Assembly: GCA_041398565.1 (NCBI GenBank)
Contig: JAWKUN010000003.1
Location: 1,550,001 to 1,614,000, forward strand
Length of the DNA: 64,000 nt
Direction: 5' to 3'
Origin: DATGPD01 sp041398565
GTDB lineage: Bacteria; Planctomycetota; UBA1135; UBA2386
The notes below the pieces were generated by a model, which was given only the letters and a program-made list of their open reading frames with translations, was not told where the DNA came from and searched no databases. The position numbers were made by a program, and so were the translations under genes. Shown piece after piece: positions 57,483 to 64,000 of this stretch. Positions within the stretch are counted from its first letter, which is position 1; every line of letters begins with the position of its first letter.

Positions 57483-58142
57483 TCAGCGCTTGCGCTGGTG
57501 GCGCACGATCTCGCCCTCGACGAGGAAGATGACATCCTCGGCGATGTTGGTGCACTGGTCGGCGATGCGCTCGAGGTTGCGCGACGCCGACAGCAGGTTG
57601 ATGGCGGCTTCGATGCGGTCGGGATTCTCGCGGGCGGCTGCCTGCATCTCCTGGAACATGTGACGGTGCACGCGATCCACGGTGTCGTCGGCAGCGAGCA
57701 CGCGCCGTGCGAGGTCGACGTCGGTGCTGACCAGTGCGTCGAGCGAGTCGCGCACCATGCTGCGCACGGTGTCGACCATGGTCGGGAACTCGTTCGGCAT
57801 GTGGATGGGCTCGAGCTTGAGCAGGTCGTTGGCCCTGCCGGCGATGTTGCGTGCGAGGTCGCCCATCCGCTCGAGGTCGTTGTTCACCTTCAGCGCGGTG
57901 ACGATGTAGCGCAGGTCGATCGCGACCGGTTGATGCAGCGCGAGGATCTTCAGGCACTCCTCTTCGACCATCACTTCGCGGGTGTCGATGGCATCGTCCC
58001 CTTCGAGCACCTCGGCGGCGAGTTGCGGGCGCCGCTCGAGCAGAGCGGCCGTCGCCTTCATGATGGCGCCTTCCACCATCGAGCCGACGAGGAGGATCTG
58101 CTTCTTCAGGCGTTCGAGGTCGCGAAGAAGGTGTTTCGTCAT
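57483..58142 (-). CDS. phoU: Phosphate signalling protein PhoU
   Basis: A 219-residue, all-helical PhoU with two PhoU repeats. PhoU links the Pst transporter to PhoR and turns the phosphate response off when phosphate is plentiful. The repeat motifs that bind metal clusters are GDDAIDTREVMVEEECLKIL (first) and ADDTVDRVHRHMFQEM (second), each with the E/D-x-x-x-D pattern. DLRYIVTALKVNNDLERMGD and SRNLERIADQCTNIAEDVIF are the matching second-helix blocks. The ATG at 58142 is preferred to an earlier run-on codon at 58214. It follows phoR by 19 nt. Confidence 0.94.
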   Translation of the reverse strand: MTKHLLRDLERLKKQILLVGSMVEGAIMKATAALLERRPQLAAEVLEGDDAIDTREVMVEEECLKILALHQPVAIDLRYIVTALKVNNDLERMGDLARNIAGRANDLLKLEPIHMPNEFPTMVDTVRSMVRDSLDALVSTDVDLARRVLAADDTVDRVHRHMFQEMQAAARENPDRIEAAINLLSASRNLERIADQCTNIAEDVIFLVEGEIVRHQRKR

Positions 58143-58161
58143 TGTTTGCCTCCTGCCGGCG

Positions 58162-59970
58162 TCACGACACCAGCCGTTGCCCACCCTGGACCGGGGCGAG
58201 CGGAATCCGGACATTGAACGCGCTGCCGGAACCCGGTCGGCTCTGCACGGTCACCGTGCCCCCGTGCGAGAGCGCGACGTGCTTGACGATGGCGAGTCCG
58301 AGGCCGGTTCCCCCCAGCTCGCGGGAACGCGCCTTGTCGACGCGATAGAAGCGTTCGAAGATGCGGTCGAGGTGTTGCGCTTCGATGCCGATGCCGGTGT
58401 CGCGCACGGCCAGGAACGCGTCATGGCCGCGGGCCGCCAAGGTGACCGTCACCGATCCGTGCTCGGGCGTGTAGCGGATGGCGTTGCCGAGCAGGTTGTC
58501 GACGACCTGCCGCAAGGACTCTTGCTCGCCGTTGACCATGACCGGCGCGTCCGGCAGCACCAGCTCCAAACGTAGGTGCTTCTCGTGGGCGGCCGGCGCC
58601 AGCTGGTGTGCCGACTCGCGCACCGGATCGCGGAGATCGAGGGGCAGCAGCTCCTCGCTCGCCTTCGACGACTCGATCCGCGCCAGCACCAGCAGGTCGG
58701 TCACCAGCGACGCCAGGCGGTCGCATTGACGCTGGATCTTGCCGAGGAATCGCACGCGTACGTCGGCCGGCATCGTGGTGTCGTCGACCATGGTGTCGAC
58801 CATGCCCTTGATGGCGGTGAGCGGTGTCTTCAGCTCGTGGCTCACGTTGGCGACGAAATCCCGGCGCATCGCTTCCAGGCGGCGCAGGTCGGTCACGTCG
58901 TGCAGTACCACCACCGCGCCGTTGACGATGCCATCGCGGTCGCGCAGAGGCGCGGCCTCCAGCTGGACGATGCGCGGATCGGCGCCCTTGTGGATGGTCA
59001 GCTCCCGGCTGGTCTTCTCGCCGTTGCCGAGCACGGCGGTGACCATGTCGCAGATGTCCACGATCCGCATCACCTCGATCAGCGGCCGGCCCACTACGTC
59101 GGCGTCGGCGACCGCGAGCATGTCCGAGGCCGCTGCGTTGAGGTGCAGGACGTGTTCGTGACCGTCGACGGCGACCACGCCTTCGACCATGCTGCCGACG
59201 ATCGCCGACATCTTGGCTCGCTCGCGCCGCATCTCTTCGACCCGCTCGCCGAGTCGGTCGGCCATCGAGTTCAGGGCTCGGCTCAGGGCGCCGAACTCAT
59301 CGTCGCTCACCAGCGCGGCGCGCGCGCGGTCCTCGCCGCGGGCCATGGCGTCGGCGATCGATTGCAGGTGCGCGACCGGCCGGGCCACGCCACGCGCCAG
59401 CCACCAGGCGAGCAGGCCCGCGGCCGCCACCGCCACCAGCGCCGCATAGGCGAGCTGCCGGCGGTTGGCGCTGATGCCGTTGTCGAGCGATCTCGTCGAG
59501 CGGGAGGTACGAACGACGCCGAGCACCGTGCCATCGGCCGCGCGCACGGCTTTGGCGACGTAGGTGACGCCGAGGGCGTCAACCAGGCTGAGGCGATCGC
59601 GCTCCTCGGCCCCGGCAGCGCGTGCTGCCACGACCTCGGGGCGCTGAGCGTGGTTCTCGAGACCGGTGGGGTCGCGCTCGGAGTCGGCGACGACCCAGCC
59701 GTCGGCGCCGACGACCGTGTAGTGGGTCGTGGTCTCGCTGCCGAGTTGAGCCAACCGCGCCTGCAGATCGGCGCGCTCGGCGGCGCCCGACAGCGTCTCG
59801 TGCGCCAGCGCTTCGAGCATCAGGACCTGATCGTGCAGCTCGCGCTCGAATGCGTCGTGCAGCTTGCCGGTGAAGACGCGGTCGTACCGCACCGTGACGA
59901 CGAGGGCGGTGAGGATCCCCACCGACAGCATGCTCCAGAGCAGGCGCGGGAACAGTCGGCCCTTGCGCAT
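58162..59970 (-). CDS. phoR: Phosphate-regulon sensor histidine kinase PhoR
   Basis: A 602-residue membrane kinase. Two membrane helices (about 8-28 and 168-190) enclose a periplasmic sensor domain of about 140 residues, followed by HAMP (about 190-245), PAS (about 255-360) and a catalytic core. The phospho-accepting His is His378 in VSHELKTPLTAIKGM. VDNLLGNAIRYTPEHGSV is the N-box, AVRDTGIGI the G1-box, FERFYRVDKARSRELGGTGLGLAI the F- and G2-boxes. The presence of a periplasmic domain and PAS fits PhoR of the Bacillus or actinobacterial type more than Escherichia coli PhoR. It starts 3 nt after phoB ends, so the two are co-translated. Confidence 0.93.
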   Translation of the reverse strand: MRKGRLFPRLLWSMLSVGILTALVVTVRYDRVFTGKLHDAFERELHDQVLMLEALAHETLSGAAERADLQARLAQLGSETTTHYTVVGADGWVVADSERDPTGLENHAQRPEVVAARAAGAEERDRLSLVDALGVTYVAKAVRAADGTVLGVVRTSRSTRSLDNGISANRRQLAYAALVAVAAAGLLAWWLARGVARPVAHLQSIADAMARGEDRARAALVSDDEFGALSRALNSMADRLGERVEEMRRERAKMSAIVGSMVEGVVAVDGHEHVLHLNAAASDMLAVADADVVGRPLIEVMRIVDICDMVTAVLGNGEKTSRELTIHKGADPRIVQLEAAPLRDRDGIVNGAVVVLHDVTDLRRLEAMRRDFVANVSHELKTPLTAIKGMVDTMVDDTTMPADVRVRFLGKIQRQCDRLASLVTDLLVLARIESSKASEELLPLDLRDPVRESAHQLAPAAHEKHLRLELVLPDAPVMVNGEQESLRQVVDNLLGNAIRYTPEHGSVTVTLAARGHDAFLAVRDTGIGIEAQHLDRIFERFYRVDKARSRELGGTGLGLAIVKHVALSHGGTVTVQSRPGSGSAFNVRIPLAPVQGGQRLVS

Positions 59971-59973
59971 GGG

Positions 59974-60690
59974 TCAGTCGGCGACGACGGCGTCCTTGAA
60001 GCGGTAGCCGACGCCGCGGACCGTCTCGACGAGGTCGCGCAGCGGCCCCAGCTTCTGGCGCACTGCGCGCACGTGGACATCGATGTTGCGATCGGTGACC
60101 ACGGCATCCTCGCCGATGACGCGGCTCAGCAGGTGGGCGCGCGTGAAGACCCGGCCGGGATGGGTCGCGAGGAAGTGGAGGAGCCGCAGCTCGGTCGGGG
60201 TGAACTGGACAGTGTCTCCCCCCACTCGAACCTCGTGTCTGGTGGTGTCGATCACCAGGTCGCCGCGCACCAGGCGGTCCGGTCCGGACGCCTCGCCCCG
60301 CAAGGGGCCGCGACGCAGCACCGCCTGCACGCGAGCGATCAGCTCCTTGGGTCGAAACGGTTTGGTGACGTAGTCGTCGGCGCCGACCCCGAGCCCCAAG
60401 ATGACATCGGTCTCTTCGGACTTGGCAGTGAGGATGATCACGGGAGTCGTCCGAGTGAGCGGGTCGCGCTTCAGCTCGCGGCAGACTTCGAGGCCATCCA
60501 TGCCCGGCAGCATCAGGTCGAGGATCACGAGGTCGGGGTTCTCCTTCCTCGCGGCTTGCAGGCCCTGCTCGCCGTCGAGGAATCCCACGACCCGGTAACC
60601 TTCGCGCTTCAGGTTGTACTCGACGAGATCGAGGATGTCGGCTTCATCCTCGATCACCAGGATCTTCTCGCGACGACGGGGGGTGCTCAT
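59974..60690 (-). CDS. phoB: Phosphate-regulon response regulator PhoB
   Basis: A 238-residue OmpR/PhoB-type regulator. The receiver has Glu/Asp pocket residues in LVIEDEADIL, the phosphorylation site Asp58 in LVILDLMLPGMDGLE, Thr/Lys later in VIILTAKSEE and YVTKPFRPKELI. The C-terminal winged helix has PTELRLLHFLATHPGRVFTR and RAHLLSRVIGEDAVVTDRNI, the recognition region, ending VRGVGYRFKDA. It is the first gene of the phoB-phoR-phoU operon and is divergent from pstS. Three 7-bp repeats with 11-bp spacing lie 26-55 nt upstream of the ATG, fitting autoregulation. Confidence 0.95.
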   Translation of the reverse strand: MSTPRRREKILVIEDEADILDLVEYNLKREGYRVVGFLDGEQGLQAARKENPDLVILDLMLPGMDGLEVCRELKRDPLTRTTPVIILTAKSEETDVILGLGVGADDYVTKPFRPKELIARVQAVLRRGPLRGEASGPDRLVRGDLVIDTTRHEVRVGGDTVQFTPTELRLLHFLATHPGRVFTRAHLLSRVIGEDAVVTDRNIDVHVRAVRQKLGPLRDLVETVRGVGYRFKDAVVAD

Positions 60691-60716
60691 CCGCGGGGGG
60701 AGTCTTAAGGCTCCAG

Positions 60717-60745
60717 GTCAAGCGATCGTAAGCGATTCGTGAATG
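60717..60745 (-). promoter_or_regulatory. Pho-box-like direct repeats upstream of phoB
   Basis: Read on the minus strand: CATTCAC-gaat-CGCTTAC-gatc-GCTTGAC. The three 7-mers share a T-N-A-C ending and start 11 bp apart, the 7+4 layout of PHO boxes. They sit 27-55 nt upstream of the phoB ATG. The match to the Escherichia coli box sequence itself is only partial. Confidence 0.45.
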
Positions 60746-60756
60746 CTGCGGACCAG

Positions 60757-60797
60757 CCTTCACGTCGGCTTTATCGTTCCGCGGCCCGAGCCTTCAC
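60757..60797 (+). promoter_or_regulatory. Pho-box-like repeats and -10 of pstS
   Basis: CCTTCAC-gtcg-GCTTTAT (60757-60774) has the same 11-bp layout, and a further CCTTCAC lies at 60791-60797. A -10-like TAACGT follows at 60807-60812, leaving a leader of about 65 nt before the pstS ATG. This supports PhoB control of the pst operon; inferred from pattern only. Confidence 0.4.
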
Positions 60798-60882
60798 CCA
60801 CCTTCCTAACGTGCCCAAGCCGAGGGTGCTCGCCAGGGATGCCGAGCCTCGATCGAGACGCCCGACCGACGAACAGAGCCCC

Positions 60883-61956
60883 ATGCAGATCACGAACCTC
60901 CGTCTCGCGGTCTTGGTCGGCCTGGCCTCGGCGTCCACGTGGATGGTCGGCCCCGTGCGGGCGCAGGTTCCCACCATCCGCATCGATGGTTCCAGCACGG
61001 TTTATCCCGTGACCGAGGCGGTGGCCGAGGAGTTCCAGGCCAAGAACCGGGGCAAGGTCAGGCTCACGGTCGGCATCTCGGGCACGGGCGGAGGCTTCAA
61101 GAAGTTCTTGCGTGGCGAACTCGACATCGTCGACGCGTCGCGGCCGATCAGCGAAGACGAGATGAACGCCTGCAGCGAGAAGGGCATCGGCTACGTCGAG
61201 TTGCCGATCTGCTTCGACGCCATCACCGTGCTGGTCAATCGGAGGAACGACTGGGCGACCTCGATCACGGTCGAAGAGCTGAAGAAGATCTGGGAGCCGT
61301 CGGCCCAGGGGAGCGTGACCCAGTGGAGCCAGATACGTGCCGGCTGGCCGAGTGAGAAGATCGTGCTGTACGGCCCCGGCGCGGACTCCGGCACGTTCGA
61401 CTACTTCACCGAGGCGGTGTGTGGGACGTCGCGGGCGAGCCGAGGCGACTACACCGCCAGCGAGGACGACAACGTGCTGGTGCAGGGCATCGACGGCGAC
61501 CGCTTCGCCCTCGGCTACGTGGGGCTCGCCTACTACGAGGGCAACAGGGAGCGGGTGAAGGCTCTCGCTGTGCAGTGGCGCAAGAACAAGGTCGAGACGC
61601 CCGTGTCACCCGGTATCGACAACGTGCTGAACGCCACCTACAACCCTCTCTCGCGGCCGCTGTTCATCTACGTGAGCAGGACGTCGGCCGACCGGCCGGA
61701 GGTGCGGCAGTTCGTCGAGTTCTACCTCGCCGAAGGGGCGACGCTGGCCAAGGAAGTCGGCTACCTGCCGTTGCCGGACGCCGCCTACACGGCTTGTCTG
61801 GCCCGGTTCGACCAGCGTCAGGTGGGCACGGCGTTCGGAGGCGTCCCGGAGATCGGCGTGACCATCGACGAAGTGCTGAAGCGCCAGCCGGTGAGCGACA
61901 GCAAGTCGGCGGCGAAGACCCGGATGGCGGCGCCACCGAGGGGTGCCAAGAAGTGA
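60883..61956 (+). CDS. pstS: Periplasmic phosphate-binding protein PstS
   Basis: A 357-residue exported phosphate-binding protein. The ATG at 60883 starts a signal peptide (MQITNLRLAVLVGLASASTWM, cleaved after RAQ). The mature protein opens with IRIDGSSTVYPVTEAVAEEF, the first phosphate-contacting block. It has ISGTGGGFKKFLRGELDIVD (second Ser/Thr/Gly contact) and LYGPGADSGTFDYFTEAVCG. It is of the longer PstS type seen in cyanobacteria and many marine bacteria. It is the first gene of pstS-pstC-pstA-pstB and divergent from phoB, with 192 bp of shared control region. Confidence 0.95.
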   Translation: MQITNLRLAVLVGLASASTWMVGPVRAQVPTIRIDGSSTVYPVTEAVAEEFQAKNRGKVRLTVGISGTGGGFKKFLRGELDIVDASRPISEDEMNACSEKGIGYVELPICFDAITVLVNRRNDWATSITVEELKKIWEPSAQGSVTQWSQIRAGWPSEKIVLYGPGADSGTFDYFTEAVCGTSRASRGDYTASEDDNVLVQGIDGDRFALGYVGLAYYEGNRERVKALAVQWRKNKVETPVSPGIDNVLNATYNPLSRPLFIYVSRTSADRPEVRQFVEFYLAEGATLAKEVGYLPLPDAAYTACLARFDQRQVGTAFGGVPEIGVTIDEVLKRQPVSDSKSAAKTRMAAPPRGAKK

Positions 61957-61986
61957 CGATGGCCAGGCGCACTCTGCTCTCCTGAC

Positions 61987-62919
61987 ATGACTGTCGCCGC
62001 CAGCTTCGCGACTCGTGACCGCCCGGTCGTCGCCCGGCGCCGTCGCCGCGCCTTCGTCGATCGTGCCGCAGCGCTGGTGTTGTTCCTGGCCGCGGTCTCG
62101 TCGATTGCGGTGACCGCCGGCATCGTGTTCGTGCTGGCGCTGGAGTCGTTGCACTTCTTCCAACATGTCGATCTGTGGTCCTTCGCCACGGACACGATGT
62201 GGACGCCGCTGTTCGCCGACCCCCACTACGGCATCCTGCCGCTGGTGACCGGCACGCTGGTCACGACGGTCATCGCGCTGTCGGTGGCGATGCCCGTGGG
62301 CACCGTCATCGCCATTTACCTCAGCGAGTTCGCCCCGCACTGGCTACGCGAAACGGCGAAGCCGGTTCTGGAGCTACTGAGCGCCGTGCCGACCGTCGTC
62401 TACGGCTATTTCGCTCTGCTGTTCGTCACCCCGTTGCTGCAGAGGCTGATGCCCGAGCTTCCGGCGTTCAACATGCTCGGCGCCGGCCTGGTGATGGGAA
62501 TCATGATCCTTCCGTACGTCACTTCGCTGAGCGAGGACGCGATGCGCGCGGTGCCGATGCTGTTGCGCGAGGGTGCCTACGCCATGGGTGCCAACCGGCT
62601 GCTCACTGCTCTCAAGGTGGTCTACCCGGCGGCCCTTTCCGGCATCGGCTCGGCCTACGTCCTGGCGGTCTCGCGCGCCGTCGGCGAGACCATGATCGTC
62701 GCCATCGCGGCCGGAATGCAGCCCAACCTGACCTTGGACCCGACCGAGCCCGCGGCCACCATCACCGCCTACATCGTCCAGGTGAGCCTGGGTGACCTCC
62801 CACACGGCACCATCGGCTACCAGTCGATCTTCGCGGCTGGCGTCGTCCTCTTCCTCATGACGCTGGCTTTCAACGTCGCCAGCTATCGCCTGCGCAAGCG
62901 CTTCCGGGAGGTGTACTGA
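61987..62919 (+). CDS. pstC: Phosphate ABC transporter permease PstC
   Basis: A 310-residue permease with six membrane helices. LPLVTGTLVTTVIALSVAMP starts the MetI-like core. The cytoplasmic loop with EGAYAMGANRLLTALKVVYP is the EAA motif that docks the ATPase. VLELLSAVPTVVYGYFALLF and SRAVGETMIVAIAAGM are typical PstC blocks, the latter with the conserved Arg and Glu needed for transport. It starts 30 nt after pstS and overlaps pstA by one base (TGATG). Confidence 0.95.
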   Translation: MTVAASFATRDRPVVARRRRRAFVDRAAALVLFLAAVSSIAVTAGIVFVLALESLHFFQHVDLWSFATDTMWTPLFADPHYGILPLVTGTLVTTVIALSVAMPVGTVIAIYLSEFAPHWLRETAKPVLELLSAVPTVVYGYFALLFVTPLLQRLMPELPAFNMLGAGLVMGIMILPYVTSLSEDAMRAVPMLLREGAYAMGANRLLTALKVVYPAALSGIGSAYVLAVSRAVGETMIVAIAAGMQPNLTLDPTEPAATITAYIVQVSLGDLPHGTIGYQSIFAAGVVLFLMTLAFNVASYRLRKRFREVY

Positions 62920-63827
62920 TGCGCTCGGTGCAGCAGATCCTGGTTCTGCGCCGGCGGCAGGACGCGATCTTCAACGTCCTCGGCATCGTCTGCACGACAG
63001 TGGCAGTCGTCACGCTGGCGACGCTTCTCGCACAGCTGTGCTGGGATGGCCTCGGGCGTCTCGACTGGTCCTTCCTGACGTCGTACCCCTCGCGTCACGC
63101 GGCGAAGGCCGGGATCCTGCCGGCGCTCGTCGGCTCGCTTCTCGTCATGCTGGTGACCGCGCTGGTCGCCGTGCCGCTGGGTGTCGCTGCCGGCGTCTAC
63201 CTCGAGGAATACGCGCGCAAGAACCGCCTGACCGCGATCATCGAGGTCAACATCGCCAACCTCGCAGGAGTGCCGTCGGTCATCTACGGTCTGATGGCTC
63301 TCGGGGTGTTCGTGTACGCGTTCGGACTGGGGCACAGCATTCTCACTGCCGGCCTGACTCTCGCATTGCTGATCCTGCCGATCGTGATCGTCGCCACGCG
63401 CGAAGCCTTGCGTGCCATTCCGCGCTCGATCCGCGAGGCGTCCTACGCGCTCGGCGCGACCAAGTGGGAGACCGTGCGCCAGCACTTGCTGCCCTACTCG
63501 GTGGGCGGGATCGCCACCGGTGTCATCATCGGCCTGTCGCGTGCCATCGGCGAGACGGCGCCGTTGGTGACCGTCGGTGCGCTCGCCTACATCCCGTTCT
63601 TGCCGGATCCGCCGTTCAAGTCCCAGTTCCCGTTCCTGTCGTTCGACTGGCTGTCCTCCGACTTCACCGTGCTGCCCATCCAGATGTTCAACTGGGTGTC
63701 GCGCCCCGATCCTTCCTTCCACGCCAACGCCGCCGCCATCGGCATCGTCCTCATCCTGGTGACGTTGACGATGAACGCGTGCGCCATCGTCGTCCGGCGC
63801 CGGGTGCGGGCGCGAATCAGGTGGTGA
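62919..63827 (+). CDS. pstA: Phosphate ABC transporter permease PstA
   Basis: A 302-residue partner permease of PstC with six helices. It has LPALVGSLLVMLVTALVAVP, the block NIANLAGVPSVIYGLMALGV, the EAA loop REASYALGATKWETVRQHLL, and GLSRAIGETAPLVTVGALAY, which carries the conserved Arg-Glu pair. The start overlaps the pstC stop. The gap to pstB is 115 nt, longer than others in the operon; it holds no structure that I recognise. Confidence 0.95.
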   Translation: MRSVQQILVLRRRQDAIFNVLGIVCTTVAVVTLATLLAQLCWDGLGRLDWSFLTSYPSRHAAKAGILPALVGSLLVMLVTALVAVPLGVAAGVYLEEYARKNRLTAIIEVNIANLAGVPSVIYGLMALGVFVYAFGLGHSILTAGLTLALLILPIVIVATREALRAIPRSIREASYALGATKWETVRQHLLPYSVGGIATGVIIGLSRAIGETAPLVTVGALAYIPFLPDPPFKSQFPFLSFDWLSSDFTVLPIQMFNWVSRPDPSFHANAAAIGIVLILVTLTMNACAIVVRRRVRARIRW

Positions 63828-63942
63828 CGGACGCCGACCGCGGCTATCGTCCGTCGCCGTACGACGTGGCGGCGACCGAGCGCTGCCGAAGCCGCAACGA
63901 AGCGACCATGCCGCTCCACCGCGCGCACAGGAACAGGCCGAC

Positions 63943-64000
63943 GTGAGCCCCGATGCGACGACGATCACCGACGTCAAGGTCGAGCTGCGCGACTTCGGCT
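63943..64000 (+). CDS. pstB: Phosphate ABC transporter ATP-binding protein PstB, N-terminal end (partial)
   Basis: Only 19 codons are visible before the window ends. They start at GTG and read SPDATTITDVKVELRDFG, which fits the variable N-terminus and first strand of PstB (usually followed by F-x-Y-G and the Walker A). The place directly after pstA supports the call. No Walker motif lies within the window, and the exact start is open. Confidence 0.7.
   Translation, partial: MSPDATTITDVKVELRDFG

Overview
The window is about 70% GC and densely coded, with no rRNA, CRISPR array, transposase or integrase. It most likely comes from a chromosome of Planctomycetota or a close PVC relative. The evidence is a secreted PVC-type cytochrome c dehydrogenase, a ThuA/DUF1080 fusion, a sialate O-acetylesterase, a GH51 arabinofuranosidase, and the coaE-rho gene order that is also found in Chlamydia. 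The phylum is inferred from gene content, not from a marker-gene tree.

Left part (1-12.1 kb): the end of a SNF2 helicase, three overlapping glycosyltransferases, a sialate esterase, a coaE-rho pair on the minus strand (Rho has Arg in place of the Walker A Lys), a membrane coiled-coil protein with a C-terminal BRCT-like domain, tatC-cinA, and two tRNA-Gln genes with different anticodons. 12.1-30.7 kb is rich in exported proteins: an Asp-box lipoprotein, the cytochrome c dehydrogenase, ThuA-DUF1080, a TolC/adaptor/ATPase/permease exporter operon with overlapping start and stop codons, a large carboxypeptidase-regulatory-like protein, SppA, the arabinofuranosidase and a WD40-like propeller. Two genes here end inside almost identical hairpins that supply their stop codons.

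Middle (30.8-47 kb): argJ; a two-gene membrane set; argG-argH-NAGS with a tandem ARG-box-like operator; ispG; an MFS transporter; then a minus-strand run of a kinase-like protein, an NtrC-type activator and a 1350-residue TPR membrane protein. In this run the kinase has Asp where the phospho-accepting His should be, and the activator has Glu where the phospho-accepting Asp should be. This is the best candidate in the window for an undescribed regulatory system.

Right part (47-64 kb): a glycosyltransferase followed by a fusion of a motif-poor glycosyltransferase with a FemAB-like acyltransferase; a large unrecognised protein; a CvpA-like protein; thiC; a TMTC-like membrane/TPR protein; and a complete phosphate regulon, with phoB-phoR-phoU on the minus strand divergent from pstS-pstC-pstA-pstB (pstB is cut by the window end). 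Several genes have a -10-like hexamer only 6-7 nt before the start codon, which suggests frequent leaderless transcription. No stretch longer than about 300 bases lacks a gene.
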